Shown: positions 1-7,378 of the stretch, piece by piece
Layout of the letters: each line of letters begins with the position of its first letter
Numbering within the stretch: position 1 is the first letter of the stretch
Virus record (IMG/VR): IMGVR_UViG_3300025438_000010
Coordinates: 1 to 64,000 of that record
Source: a virus
Length of the DNA: 64,000 nucleotides
Direction: 5' to 3' (one strand)
Translations under genes and position numbers: made by a program
Notes under the pieces: model-generated
The model's input: the letters and a program-made list of their open reading frames with translations, nothing else
What the model was told of the DNA's origin: nothing
Database searches by the model: none

Positions 1-283
1 ACTTTGCAAAGGGACTCTGCCCCACAGGCTCCCAGCCCTGAGTCTTGCCCGTCACCTCATCCACGTTATCGACCAGATAATTCTCGGGTGCAGCTTTGCC
101 CGGCTTAACCTCGCGGCGAGCCCACCACTCACCATTGTTATCGAGCATCATGCAAGTGCCATCATACTTCCGGGTCGCCACACCCTCACCAGCTAACACC
201 CACTCGCACCCCGGCGTAACCTCATCAGTAACATGCGCCCTATCTTCCAGGTCACGCACAAACAGTGTCGGTATTTTTTTCAT
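1..283 (-). CDS. RNA ligase, N-terminal part (cut by window edge)
   Basis: Reading leftward from an ATG at 283 the frame stays open to the window edge, giving about 94 residues. Near residue 43 lies KYDGT, the motif I lysine signature of the covalent nucleotidyltransferase superfamily (ATP-dependent DNA/RNA ligases, capping enzymes), followed by basic and aromatic residues typical of the adenylation domain. In the family this Lys takes AMP from ATP before RNA end joining; phages use such enzymes to repair cleaved tRNAs. An AAGGGGAA Shine-Dalgarno favours the second of two adjacent ATGs. DNA ligase is possible, but the context motif suits RNA ligase better. Confidence 0.7.
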   Translation of the reverse strand, partial: MKKIPTLFVRDLEDRAHVTDEVTPGCEWVLAGEGVATRKYDGTCMMLDNNGEWWARREVKPGKAAPENYLVDNVDEVTGKTQGWEPVGQSPFAK

Positions 284-341
284 CATTTCCCCTTCATTTG
301 ACTTGTGATTACCACCATACACAGTTATTCAGGCAACACAA

Positions 342-480
342 CTACTTGCAACCAAACTCCCCAGCCCTACACTCCCAATGCTCCCCAATATCGTGCATAG
401 CCTTAACCCACGCCCTCGCGTCCGGCAACTCAGCCGGTGGCCTCGTCTATTCGACAGAAACTACACGAGTGCTGAGCCAC
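342..480 (-). pseudogene. Small Cys-rich ORF split by an apparent +1 frameshift
   Basis: Two overlapping frames together look like one zinc-binding protein of about 45 residues. The first, from a GTG at 480, reads CSFC then EATG and hits TGA at about 430. Skipping one base there continues as ELPDARAW, then C-x7-C, to a TAG at 342-344. The gene lies inside and just after the 3' end of the 82-residue gene at 447-695. It may be a real small gene with programmed frameshifting at GGC-TGA, a decayed gene or a sequence error. I cannot choose between these. No clear Shine-Dalgarno is visible. Confidence 0.3.
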
Positions 481-695
481 CAATTATCAAGCCCAGATAT
501 GTACATACGCATACCAACAACAGGATCCCCGTGAGGGAGCGAAACGATATCGCTAAGACTCGCTACCTCTTCGGTCACCGGAATAATGATAAAAGGTTTG
601 AAGGCATCAATGCGCCTTCCATCCTTATCGGTCTTCACACAAATGCCATGATCGTCGATGTCGTAAACCGAGCCGGTCTCTGTGGTTATCTTCAT
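447..695 (-). CDS. Small phage protein, 82 aa, unknown function
   Basis: I do not recognise this protein. It begins MKITTETG, is beta-rich with several aromatic residues near the C-terminus (DNWWLS) and has no membrane segment. Its ATG overlaps the TGA of the upstream minus-strand gene at 692-922 (ATGA), and a GGAGAA Shine-Dalgarno lies inside that gene's 3' end, so the two are probably translated together. Confidence 0.7.
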   Translation of the reverse strand: MKITTETGSVYDIDDHGICVKTDKDGRRIDAFKPFIIIPVTEEVASLSDIVSLPHGDPVVGMRMYISGLDNWWLSTRVVSVE

Positions 696-922
696 GATGG
701 AAAGTTCTCCGCGTCATCGGCCCAAAGGTCAGTAAAGACGCGCTCGGGTACGATGTGTCCTTTGGTTTTGTGCACCTCAAGGTGGTCAACCATTGCTTTC
801 GTTGAGTGGGCCTCGAAAGAACCCCAGTCCTCTTTATCCATGACACAGGCGCAACACTCTAGGTGACCGCCGACATGCATAAAGACGTAGACCTCGCCCT
901 CGAGGAACCTGCAGTAAGACAT
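692..922 (-). CDS. C2H2-type zinc-binding small protein, 76 aa
   Basis: Contains CCAC (Cys pair) at about residues 23-26 and HLEVH about 20 residues later, a C-x2-C...H-x3-H pattern for one zinc ion. It is paralogous to the protein at 2980-3219, which shares CxxC, the xMxxHLExH segment and a DD-rich end, so this is a duplicated family within the phage. It starts 9 nt after the stop of the 42-residue basic protein at 931-1059 and is probably in the same transcript. Function unknown; a nucleic-acid or protein-binding finger is the simplest guess. Confidence 0.75.
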   Translation of the reverse strand: MSYCRFLEGEVYVFMHVGGHLECCACVMDKEDWGSFEAHSTKAMVDHLEVHKTKGHIVPERVFTDLWADDAENFPS

Positions 923-930
923 AGGAGCTC

Positions 931-1059
931 TTAGGCCTCTCGAGTAACTAAACGTCTCTTGGTCTGGTCAAAAACCTTAGGACGCTTCTTGTACGGCTTC
1001 TCTCCTCTGCCAGAGCCGGAGCCTGCAGAAGGATCTTTTTTCTTTGCTTGTTTACCCAT
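931..1059 (-). CDS. Very basic 42-aa protein
   Basis: A 42-residue Lys/Arg-rich protein (starts MGKQAKKKD, Gly/Ser linker, then basic residues to the end), probably unstructured and nucleic-acid binding. The ATG lies exactly 6 nt after a TATTCT -10 box on the minus strand, so the mRNA is probably leaderless. First gene of a minus-strand unit reading through 692-922 and 447-695 towards the RNA ligase; divergent from the gene at 1090. Confidence 0.7.
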   Translation of the reverse strand: MGKQAKKKDPSAGSGSGRGEKPYKKRPKVFDQTKRRLVTREA

Positions 1060-1089
1060 GGCGAAAGAATAGCATAGACTGGTTGAAAT

Positions 1090-1281
1090 ATGACAAACAA
1101 ATTTGGGTGGTGTCTAGATAAAAACCACAAAACGTGCAGAGTTCACTATCGAGATTTCGTCAGTCAAGAAATTATAGAGTGCTCTTGCGAGTGCCACGAG
1201 GGGCAGAAAAAACCTCTGCTGCCGGAGCCTCGGGTGGTTAGTGCAGCCAAACCTTCGCGCTCCCGCTCCACTAAGAAGTAG
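1090..1281 (+). CDS. Cys/His-rich small protein, 63 aa
   Basis: Contains GWCLD...C-x-V-H and CSCECH, enough Cys and His for one or two zinc sites in the first 40 residues, followed by a Pro/Lys/Ser-rich basic tail. Similar C-rich small proteins are common in actinophages; none has an established role that I know. A TAGACT -10 box at 1075-1080 lies 9 nt before the ATG and no Shine-Dalgarno is visible, so the transcript is leaderless or nearly so. It ends convergently with, and overlaps by 11 nt, the minus-strand gene at 1271-1381. Confidence 0.7.
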   Translation: MTNKFGWCLDKNHKTCRVHYRDFVSQEIIECSCECHEGQKKPLLPEPRVVSAAKPSRSRSTKK

Positions 1282-1381
1282 TGCAGTGACAGTTGTTTTT
1301 AGCGCACGCCTCACAGTGGTGGGGGTCGATGAGGATTGACTGCAGTATTTCGCACACGCAGTAGTCGCTATTGTGCTCCAT
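1271..1381 (-). CDS. Cys-rich micro-protein, 36 aa
   Basis: A 36-residue ORF with CVC, CEAC and CHC, six Cys plus adjacent His residues, suggesting compact metal binding. AGGAGGT lies 4 nt upstream of the chosen ATG; an ATG in another frame 4 nt before would be too close. It follows the gene at 1391-1603 by 9 nt and is probably the last cistron of the leaderless unit that starts at 1877. Confidence 0.65.
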   Translation of the reverse strand: MEHNSDYCVCEILQSILIDPHHCEACAKNNCHCTTS

Positions 1382-1390
1382 ACATACCTC

Positions 1391-1603
1391 CTATTTCTTA
1401 GGGCTCGCCTTTGCGGTGACACGAGCCAGCTCAAGGATTGAGTACACAATCGCTCTTTGAGCGTAAAAGCTACTGTCCTCGGTGTCGTGGATCTCCGCCC
1501 AAGCCAAAGCGTCTAGGGCTGAAGACTTAAACTCGGTCTTCTTAGCCTCCGCTTCGTAGAACCTGGCGTGCTTTTCCTGCTGACGACTTTGATAGTCATT
1601 CAT
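1391..1603 (-). CDS. Small helical protein, 70 aa, unknown function
   Basis: Predicted almost wholly alpha-helical and charged (MNDYQSRQQEKHARF at the start, ASPKK at the end), with no Cys and no membrane segment. Its ATG overlaps the end of the 1596-1877 gene by 8 nt, indicating translational coupling. I do not recognise the family. Confidence 0.7.
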   Translation of the reverse strand: MNDYQSRQQEKHARFYEAEAKKTEFKSSALDALAWAEIHDTEDSSFYAQRAIVYSILELARVTAKASPKK

Positions 1604-1877
1604 TTTCTTTAATCTCCTTAAGTATTCCTGCTAAAGAGTTAAATCCTACGTCATCTATCTCATGCTCGTCAAGGAAGGATTCAAAAGCTTCTTCAACGAG
1701 GTCTGTCGCGTCGGGAGAAAGCTCATCGATAAGCTCTTCTGAGTAGGCGTATGCGAGAGTAACACCTAGAAGATTAAAATTAAAAAAATCTGAATAGGCT
1801 AATTCATCACGCTTGGCCCAAATATCTGCAAGAATGTCACATACGTTGTCAAAAGAGGTTGTTAATGCCTGATCCAT
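1596..1877 (-). CDS. Acidic helical protein, 93 aa, unknown function
   Basis: Strongly acidic, with several DE-rich helices and no recognisable motif. The minus strand reads TAGACT, six bases, ATG, so the promoter -10 box is placed for a leaderless transcript. Divergent from the pyruvyl-transferase-like gene at 1929, with about 50 bp between the starts. Confidence 0.75.
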   Translation of the reverse strand: MDQALTTSFDNVCDILADIWAKRDELAYSDFFNFNLLGVTLAYAYSEELIDELSPDATDLVEEAFESFLDEHEIDDVGFNSLAGILKEIKENE

Positions 1878-1928
1878 ACATCCAGTCTACCCGTAAAATA
1901 GAATATGTAGAAGTAGAAAGGTAGTTTT

Positions 1929-2657
1929 TTGATATACGAATGGTTAATGGACGGACACGTCCGCAACTTTGGTGATGCGCTATATGAAGTATTTGTTGAT
2001 CCTGAGACTTTAAAAGACTGGAAGCAAGACGAGGAAAAAATGCACTTTCCTATTGGAAGTGTTATACACAATCAAGTAATAGTAGAGACACTAGAGCTGG
2101 GATACACGCCAGTCTTCTATGACTGTGGGTGGCGGGGGGAAGAACTAGATCCGGACTTAGTTAAAGAGTGCACCTTCCTAGGAGCCCGAGGACCTCACAC
2201 CCAGGGGGAGCTGGCTCGGCACGGAGTGGTTGTCCCCATGTCCTTGGATGCGGCGTACAAAATACCTAAAATTGTACCTAAGGGAGTTCCTCACGGTATG
2301 ACAGTATCTATCCGACACATTATGGACGACTCGGACTACAGCATTGACGCTGCTCTTGCTTTGGGAGTAGACGCTCTTTTTGCCCCAGCTGTAGGAGAAA
2401 AACAAGATGTTCTGGATCTTATTGAAAAAATATCGGGTGCCAGGTTTGTCCTAGCGGGGTCAATGCATGCTGCAATTATTGCGCATGCCTACGAAGTACC
2501 GTTTGCTTTATTAGACACCGGATACATTAATTGCTCCCCTAAGTGGGAAGATTGGTTGGCATCCATTGAGGTAACAGATGTAGACTGGGTAGATAACATT
2601 ATTGACGGCAGAAAGTGGCATAAGTCCGCTGTACTGAAAGGAAGCACTCATGGATGA
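1929..2657 (+). CDS. Polysaccharide pyruvyl transferase-like protein
   Basis: 242 residues from a TTG start supported by AGAAAGG seven bases upstream; the first ATG is at 1947. The family (PF04230) moves pyruvate from phosphoenolpyruvate to sugar residues in surface polysaccharides. Visible family marks are NFGDAL near the start, IGSVIH, the ARGPxT segment at about residue 86 and SMHAAIIAHAYEVPF at about residue 180. It is shorter than typical cellular members (300-400), so activity is uncertain. With the beta-propeller (4818), methyltransferase (5779) and glycosyltransferase (12545) it suggests glycan modification. Its stop overlaps the next gene by 8 nt. Confidence 0.75.
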   Translation: MIYEWLMDGHVRNFGDALYEVFVDPETLKDWKQDEEKMHFPIGSVIHNQVIVETLELGYTPVFYDCGWRGEELDPDLVKECTFLGARGPHTQGELARHGVVVPMSLDAAYKIPKIVPKGVPHGMTVSIRHIMDDSDYSIDAALALGVDALFAPAVGEKQDVLDLIEKISGARFVLAGSMHAAIIAHAYEVPFALLDTGYINCSPKWEDWLASIEVTDVDWVDNIIDGRKWHKSAVLKGSTHG

Positions 2658-2772
2658 AGAACTTGAAGGTTTTGAAGACGACGACTACTTAGACGACATT
2701 ATTGGGCTTCCTCTCGTGGACGACGAGGACTTTGACGAGCAAGACCTACTGGACGAGGATGAGTACGAATAA
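2650..2772 (+). CDS. Hyperacidic 40-aa protein
   Basis: A 40-residue ORF made mostly of Asp and Glu, with isolated aromatic and hydrophobic residues in the middle (DDIIGLPLV). It overlaps the end of the upstream gene by 8 nt and shares a base with the next start (TAATG), so three genes form one translated unit. Acidic phage micro-proteins can be DNA mimics or inhibitors; this is inference from composition only. Confidence 0.65.
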   Translation: MDEELEGFEDDDYLDDIIGLPLVDDEDFDEQDLLDEDEYE

Positions 2773-3050
2773 TGGAAGATGATATTATTTGGGAGGGCCT
2801 TGTAGGGCTCAACAACTTTAAAGCAAAAATCCACGTCATTGCCCCGCAGGTGATGAAGAGAGGTTTGCTTAAAATCTACACACTTGATGACAAACTTCTA
2901 TACCAAAAAGAAGTTCCGGTTAACCGAATGGAAAAGTTTGGAGGGACTGAGCGAGAGATGAAGTGGTGGAATAAAGAAATTAGGAACTGGGTTCTGAATA
3001 ATTCACCGTATCGTCCTCAAGCAATCTTTCCTTCAGATCCTGAGGAATAG
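2772..3050 (+). CDS. Phage protein, 92 aa, unknown function
   Basis: Starts at the TAATG junction with the acidic gene. Contains a beta-rich first half (EGLVGLNNFKAKIHVI) and a helical Trp-rich part (KWWNKEIRNWVL) before a Pro-rich end. No known family recognised. The last 71 bp run convergently over the 3' end of the minus-strand gene at 2980-3219. Confidence 0.7.
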   Translation: MEDDIIWEGLVGLNNFKAKIHVIAPQVMKRGLLKIYTLDDKLLYQKEVPVNRMEKFGGTEREMKWWNKEIRNWVLNNSPYRPQAIFPSDPEE

Positions 3051-3219
3051 CATCTCCCGTGCGCTCGTGCGCCTCGAGGTGACCAATCATCTCTTCTGTA
3101 GACGGAGCAAAGTAGGCTGGCTCAATGAAGTCTCCAAACCGGCACATATAACATGCCAAGCCTCTGGTTTCCGTTTTTACGATAGATACGTCATAATGGG
3201 GTATTGAGCAATAAATCAT
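2980..3219 (-). CDS. C2H2-type zinc-binding protein, 79 aa (paralogue of 692-922)
   Basis: Starting at the ATG at 3219 the protein has CYMC at about residue 23 and HLEAH about 24 residues later, then an acidic end, matching the 692-922 protein. I chose this ATG because a TATACT -10 box lies exactly 6 nt upstream (leaderless), with TTTGTA 17 bp before it as a -35 candidate. The frame is open further upstream but lacks support. Overlaps the convergent plus-strand gene by 71 bp. Confidence 0.75.
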   Translation of the reverse strand: MIYCSIPHYDVSIVKTETRGLACYMCRFGDFIEPAYFAPSTEEMIGHLEAHERTGDAIPQDLKERLLEDDTVNYSEPSS

Positions 3220-3240
3220 TTTTCGAGTATAGAGGAAAAA

Positions 3241-3606
3241 ATGGAAACTACAAAGATAGACATCCAAGACAGAGAGTGGGCATCAGAGCTGCAGATTGAT
3301 TTGCAGGAGTACATTATGCGGTTGTACGATTCTGTAGACGCAGAAGAAGGAACAAGAGAGTATGAGTGGGGTATTGAGACGGCTAGCGGTCTCCCCTTTT
3401 GTGGGTGTGACGTCTGCCAAGGAAGAGAGATTCTGAGTTTCCTGAGCGGGCAAATTATTGAAGGCTATAGAGCCGGGAAGATAGGTCTTTACGAAGATGA
3501 CCCCTCGTCGTCTTCATCAAACTCTTCCATGTCTTCCTCCAGCTCTTCGACGGTGCTGGGGTGTCGTTCGGCTTCTCCTGAAGACCCGTCCCTGTTTGAG
3601 GGGTGA
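3241..3606 (+). CDS. Phage protein with C-x-C-x2-C motif and poly-Ser tail, 121 aa
   Basis: The first 85 residues look like an ordinary small globular protein with CGCDVC at about residue 58. After that the frame becomes an almost pure Ser stretch. That tail is the antisense of the Asp/Glu-rich end of the minus-strand gene 3489-3836, which it overlaps by 118 bp, so part of the tail may be an accident of overlap. AGAGG is 5-6 nt before the ATG. Confidence 0.65.
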   Translation: METTKIDIQDREWASELQIDLQEYIMRLYDSVDAEEGTREYEWGIETASGLPFCGCDVCQGREILSFLSGQIIEGYRAGKIGLYEDDPSSSSSNSSMSSSSSSTVLGCRSASPEDPSLFEG

Positions 3607-3836
3607 TCATACTGAGGGGAGATGGTGACCTCATCTTCGTACCCCTCATCTCCCACATCCATGGATACAACTGCCATGGAGATGATAAAGAGAGCCTGCC
3701 TTTCACTAAAACCAACTCGTAGAAGAGAGAGGAACATTTCATGCATCTCATGAGACTGCGCATCAAGTGGGCTCATTGAAGCAGAGCCCGCAAGCTGGGA
3801 AAAAAGTTTGTTTAGGTCTTCCGGCTCTTCGCTCAT
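3489..3836 (-). CDS. Acidic phage protein, 115 aa, unknown function
   Basis: Helical first 60 residues (MSEEPEDLNKLFSQL, then Met-rich helices) followed by an acidic tail rich in Glu and Asp. The ATG sits 6 nt after TAGACT on the minus strand, a leaderless arrangement, with TGACTA about 18 bp further upstream. Converges on and overlaps the plus-strand gene at 3241. Confidence 0.75.
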   Translation of the reverse strand: MSEEPEDLNKLFSQLAGSASMSPLDAQSHEMHEMFLSLLRVGFSERQALFIISMAVVSMDVGDEGYEDEVTISPQYDHPSNRDGSSGEAERHPSTVEELEEDMEEFDEDDEGSSS

Positions 3837-4018
3837 GTAACCAGTCTAGAAGGTAACAAGCCAGCTTAGTCAGTGTATCTTTGGTGTTTTTAAAAATAAG
3901 ACTAAAAAAATAAAGTAGATTCCTGGAAAACCTTGAAAAATAAACTGTCCTGGTGTGGCGATCGAAAGTCGTGGTTGTGGGTTATTTAATAAATCTGGTA
4001 ATATAGTAATATAGCAGT

Positions 4019-4297
4019 ATGGGACGGATTAAAAAATCTAAACAACAAACTCCTAACGCTTCCGCGCACTGGGTAGTCAACGAAGAAATGATGATTAACA
4101 ATCGTCATGTAGCCAGAGGCACAGAACTGTCTATCTATGGACAGCGTGGGAGGTTTCGTTTCTATAAGCACGTCTTAAATGAGGACAAAGAATGGATAGA
4201 CGTGATAGACAAGTTTAAAGCTTTTCGATCTTTTAGGGTTGAAGATGTTAAAAGAGTTCACTACAAGAACAAAATCAGGCTCCCTAAGGGGAAGTAG
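4019..4297 (+). CDS. Conserved actinophage-type basic protein, 92 aa
   Basis: A basic protein with a beta-rich core (GTELSIYGQRGRFRFY, then EWIDV). I have seen this pattern in actinophage hypothetical proteins but know no function. No Shine-Dalgarno; AT-rich TATAGT and TATAGC boxes lie just upstream of the ATG. A gene-poor 180 bp separates it from 3836. Confidence 0.65.
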   Translation: MGRIKKSKQQTPNASAHWVVNEEMMINNRHVARGTELSIYGQRGRFRFYKHVLNEDKEWIDVIDKFKAFRSFRVEDVKRVHYKNKIRLPKGK

Positions 4298-4339
4298 AAT
4301 AAATCAGCGCCCGTTACTACAACTGCACGAAAAAAGAAG

Positions 4340-4582
4340 TCAGCCCCTAAAAAGAAGCTCTGACTCGTCAACCACATCAAGGGCCAGCTCAAAGATAGTG
4401 TCTTCGTGCCTGTCAAAGTGGTGCTTGCAGAAAAAAAGATTGCCATAGTCAAAAGAAACCATGAAGTAGCTCTGCGAATTACAGGCGTCGCATCGCTCGT
4501 TCAAGGTATACCATTCAGTTGTTTCTGTTGACGCAGACAGAAGCGCGAGGCTTGCGGGGTCTGTGGGGGGCAGCTCAGCCAT
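4340..4582 (-). CDS. DUF7455-like zinc-binding protein, 80 aa
   Basis: Contains RCDAC at about residue 30 and FCKHH about 20 residues later, the C-x2-C...C-x2-H pattern of the small actinobacterial family listed as DUF7455 (function unknown, thought to be zinc binding). The ATG at 4582 overlaps the stop of the DUF3039-like gene (ATGGCTGA), so the two are coupled. An in-frame ATG further upstream would lie inside the neighbour. Confidence 0.7.
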   Translation of the reverse strand: MAELPPTDPASLALLSASTETTEWYTLNERCDACNSQSYFMVSFDYGNLFFCKHHFDRHEDTIFELALDVVDESELLFRG

Positions 4583-4808
4583 TAAACTCCACAATCAGCT
4601 CTGAGCAAGTAGGGCAAACGGGGTAGTTGTCAGGATTGCGATGAGGAACCCAAATCTTTCCGCAAAGAGCCATGACTGGATACCCCTCAACGGCTGCGAG
4701 GAGAGCGTCTTCTTTGGTGACGTAGTGAGAGAAGACATCGTGGTCGCCGTCTTCTGTAAACGTGCGAACTTGCTCATAGGTCAAAGCTCCGGATCCTGTT
4801 AGTGCCAT
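4575..4808 (-). CDS. DUF3039-like protein, 77 aa
   Basis: Residues 45-77 carry ALCGKIWVPHRNPDNYPVCP then TCSEL, closely matching DUF3039, a small actinobacterial family with one Cys and a CPxC pair and no proven role. TAAACT is exactly 6 nt before the ATG on the minus strand (leaderless layout). First of a two-gene unit with 4340-4582. Confidence 0.8.
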   Translation of the reverse strand: MALTGSGALTYEQVRTFTEDGDHDVFSHYVTKEDALLAAVEGYPVMALCGKIWVPHRNPDNYPVCPTCSELIVEFNG

Positions 4809-4817
4809 ATAAAAAGT

Positions 4818-5774
4818 TTAGTACTGAACAGGAGTAAGTGACTTGGATACTACCGACTTAGGCATAATTGCAATGTGGCTAGAGACATCTTCTCTCCCGA
4901 AAGAAATTAAAAAGTCGGTGCCTCGCTCGACTATTCCAGAACAAAACTCCACCCCTGGCTTGTGAAACTGAAAGCCTTTTGATAGAGCTACAATCATTCC
5001 TCTGGCGTCAAACTCGACAAAATAGTGGACATAGTTGCGTAAATAACTGTCTTTGTGTCCGAAGGCTCTCTGGTCCCATACCCTGCTTTGCTCAGCGTAG
5101 GTTCTGTGCATGACTCCAATATAGCCGGACTCTCCCCAGGGGAGCAGATTGCTGCTACCCCGCAAGGTGGATACCTCGGGGTTGTCGGTCATCCAGCTTG
5201 TCACAAGCTCTCCGGTGACCGTCGCGTTGGGGCCATAAATCCAGTCAAAAAAATCAGAGGGTTCATAGAGAGGAGTCATCCAGTTTTTTTCGGGGCGCTG
5301 ATCATCAATCCCGCTAAACTTTGTAAACTCTGTTAGGCAGTTCTTCCTTAGGTCTACTTTTGCTACTGCCATCCGAGCTGCCGGAGTGATGTCTTTCTCC
5401 ATCGTTACACACGAAAAGTACATCTGACCGTCCCTGTAGAAAATTTTAGGGTCCTCCGGCCCTCGCTCGAAGTTCCAGCCTTCAACGGTAGACGTATCAA
5501 TCTGCCTCAAGTTCTTTACTTTTAAATCCTTGGTTAGCTCTGAAAACCAAATGTTGGAGTGGAACTTGTTATCGGGAGTATTAGGGAGGTAAGAACCATT
5601 AGGAGCAATGATGTAGTTACTGGAGCGAAAGGCCACAACCAACCCTTTACGCGGGAAGTAGCCTATAGAGGGGTTAGTAGCTCCCCAGTTTTTATCATCG
5701 GACTTGACCAATCTTAAAAGGTCAACAATATCTCCGCCAAGCTGACGGACAGTAGGATATGCCTTGAGAACCAT
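4818..5774 (-). CDS. GH130-like beta-propeller glycosidase/phosphorylase
   Basis: 318 residues of beta-propeller character. The strongest mark is RGPEDPKIF at about residue 104, like the EDPR segment of five-bladed propeller enzymes of family GH130 (mannoside phosphorylases and hydrolases). Later blades include GYIGVMHRTY and KPGVEFCSG. A role in cutting or remodelling mannose-type glycans of host or phage is inferred; other propeller families (GH43-like, sugar binding) remain possible. The ATG is 6 nt after TAGACT, and that box overlaps the stop of the upstream methyltransferase gene. Confidence 0.6.
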   Translation of the reverse strand: MVLKAYPTVRQLGGDIVDLLRLVKSDDKNWGATNPSIGYFPRKGLVVAFRSSNYIIAPNGSYLPNTPDNKFHSNIWFSELTKDLKVKNLRQIDTSTVEGWNFERGPEDPKIFYRDGQMYFSCVTMEKDITPAARMAVAKVDLRKNCLTEFTKFSGIDDQRPEKNWMTPLYEPSDFFDWIYGPNATVTGELVTSWMTDNPEVSTLRGSSNLLPWGESGYIGVMHRTYAEQSRVWDQRAFGHKDSYLRNYVHYFVEFDARGMIVALSKGFQFHKPGVEFCSGIVERGTDFLISFGREDVSSHIAIMPKSVVSKSLTPVQY

Positions 5775-5778
5775 AAGA

Positions 5779-6555
5779 CTAGTCTACATAGATAACAGAG
5801 GGATACCTATCGACGACAGGCCCTATTTTTTTAGCAACAGTAAAGATGTTGTCGCCAAGATGTTGCATGGAGAAGCCTAGATTTTTTAGACCTTCGAGGG
5901 GAAGCTCGGCGGGAGCTGCAAAAATATTTTCCGTCCACGCGGATCCGTCAAAGCCGGCTGCCTGGAGAACCTTAGACAGAGAATAGACGGTGTACTCATA
6001 GTTGTGTCGGTCCATTGACCCGGAAAGGCGGTACTGCATATAGAAGTACGGATCTAAGCCCTTCAACATGTTGCTTAGCCCCCTAGAGCTGGCGATGTTC
6101 GGAGTTGTCAGAAGCATAAGACCCCCTGGCTTGAGCACTCTGTTTAGCTCGGAGAGCATAAACATCGGGTCTTGCTCCATGTGCTCGATAACCTCAGAGC
6201 AAAGAATGTAGTCGAATGTCTCGTCTTCTACAGGAAGAGGAGTTGTTTCTAGATTAACTCGATATGCAGGGACTTTTCTAATGTTGTCCCCCATTTTAAT
6301 TGTTTTAGTCCCGCTGGCGTTCTTAGTTAAATCGTACTCTGTGACATGCACCTCTAAGCGTGGGGCCACTAATTCAAGAATGATGGGGACAATAGAAGAT
6401 GTCCCGATCTCAAGGAGCTTACCCTTTACGGGGCTCTGGTCCATGAGAACACTAAGTGTCCTGGCATACCTTAAATGATGAACTCGTAAGTACGGATCGT
6501 CCTGAGGGATGAGATCTTTTAAATGTCTACTGACAAACGGATTTATTTCTGGCAC
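5779..6555 (-). CDS. SAM-dependent methyltransferase (type 11)
   Basis: 258 residues with class I methyltransferase motifs: KGKLLEIGTS at about residue 44 (SAM-binding loop), VTEYD (acidic ribose-binding position), FDYILCSEVIEHM at about 110 and LKPGGLMLLTTPN at about 140. The substrate cannot be read; neighbours suggest a sugar or glycan. GTG start at 6555, placed 6 nt after TAGACT, which itself lies over the stop codon of the C1 peptidase gene. Confidence 0.8.
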   Translation of the reverse strand: MPEINPFVSRHLKDLIPQDDPYLRVHHLRYARTLSVLMDQSPVKGKLLEIGTSSIVPIILELVAPRLEVHVTEYDLTKNASGTKTIKMGDNIRKVPAYRVNLETTPLPVEDETFDYILCSEVIEHMEQDPMFMLSELNRVLKPGGLMLLTTPNIASSRGLSNMLKGLDPYFYMQYRLSGSMDRHNYEYTVYSLSKVLQAAGFDGSAWTENIFAAPAELPLEGLKNLGFSMQHLGDNIFTVAKKIGPVVDRYPSVIYVD

Positions 6556-6559
6556 ACAT

Positions 6560-7282
6560 CTAGTCTAGCGAAATATCAAACTTAGGGGTGTTGCGACCCG
6601 CGGGGACGCACGCTTCCCCTCCTTGTAGAAGAAGAGCGGTGAGATCCCTATACTTAATAATCCCTGAGCCATTGATTCCATAGCTAGTGCCCCAAGAGTT
6701 GCGCCACCTGAAAACTTCCTGAGCTTTTCCATTCACCACGTAAGAAGGATCGTAACCCGTGACCACCAAACAGTGGCCACCCACGTGGTCTCCTTCAACT
6801 GTCACAACGCCATTTCTTGTTGTCCGATACATCCCCGAATACCAGGGAATTCCGATGACTACGGGACCATAACTAATGATGCAGTCCCTAACATCCCAGG
6901 AGCCGAAACACCAGCGGTATGAACCAATCTGTCCGTCCTCTTGCATTATCTTTGCACCCGCTAAAACAGAAGTACCTTCATAGTTTTCTCCAGGAATGTC
7001 ATCAATCTTTTGAGCCCTGCGATATGCCAAAGTTGCGTAGTCCTGAGCTGCTGCCACTGTCGGGTTGGGGGATGGGGTGAAGGGCTCAGCCAATAGTTCT
7101 GCGGTCCAGCCATACCCAACGCAGGCACCCTCGCGTCCCTGATTGAGGACCGGGCCCTCTTTCCAGAAGACAGGCCGTCGCTGCACCGGAGCTGGGAGGA
7201 TAGATCGAACGGCGTAGTTTTTAGAACGCGGATCGTGGGTCGATGTCCAGTCCAGGACTCTTTCTTCAGGAAGGATGATCAT
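6560..7282 (-). CDS. Papain-like (C1) cysteine peptidase
   Basis: 240 residues with all C1 landmarks: LNQGREGACVGYGW with the oxyanion Gln and nucleophile Cys at about residue 53, GGHCLVVTGYD with the catalytic His at about 168, and WRNSWGTSYG with the Asn at about 193. The N-terminal 40 residues resemble a short propeptide and there is no signal peptide. Phage C1-like enzymes occur as virion or host-directed proteases; the target is unknown. TAAACT lies 6 nt before the ATG (leaderless layout). The tRNA genes lie immediately upstream. Confidence 0.85.
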   Translation of the reverse strand: MIILPEERVLDWTSTHDPRSKNYAVRSILPAPVQRRPVFWKEGPVLNQGREGACVGYGWTAELLAEPFTPSPNPTVAAAQDYATLAYRRAQKIDDIPGENYEGTSVLAGAKIMQEDGQIGSYRWCFGSWDVRDCIISYGPVVIGIPWYSGMYRTTRNGVVTVEGDHVGGHCLVVTGYDPSYVVNGKAQEVFRWRNSWGTSYGINGSGIIKYRDLTALLLQGGEACVPAGRNTPKFDISLD

Positions 7283-7302
7283 TGTACAAGTTTATCATTT
7301 GC

Positions 7303-7373
7303 TGGCTACCCTGGACTCGAACCAGGAACATTTCGGTTAACAGCCGAACGCTCTGCCAATTGAGCTAGTAGCC
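7303..7373 (-). tRNA. tRNA-Asn (GTT)
   Basis: The reverse complement folds as a cloverleaf: acceptor GGCTACT/GGTAGCC, anticodon stem TTCGG/CCGAA with loop CTGTTAA (anticodon GTT), and a T arm with GGTTCGAGTCC. Discriminator base A; the 3' CCA is not encoded. Five bases separate it from tRNA-Thr, so both are probably processed from one precursor. Confidence 0.93.
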
Positions 7374-7378
7374 ATTAG

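Noticed and set aside
948-1130. 60-residue minus-strand ORF
   Set aside because: Overlaps the 42-residue basic gene (931-1059), which has a promoter box 6 nt before its ATG; the longer frame lacks support.
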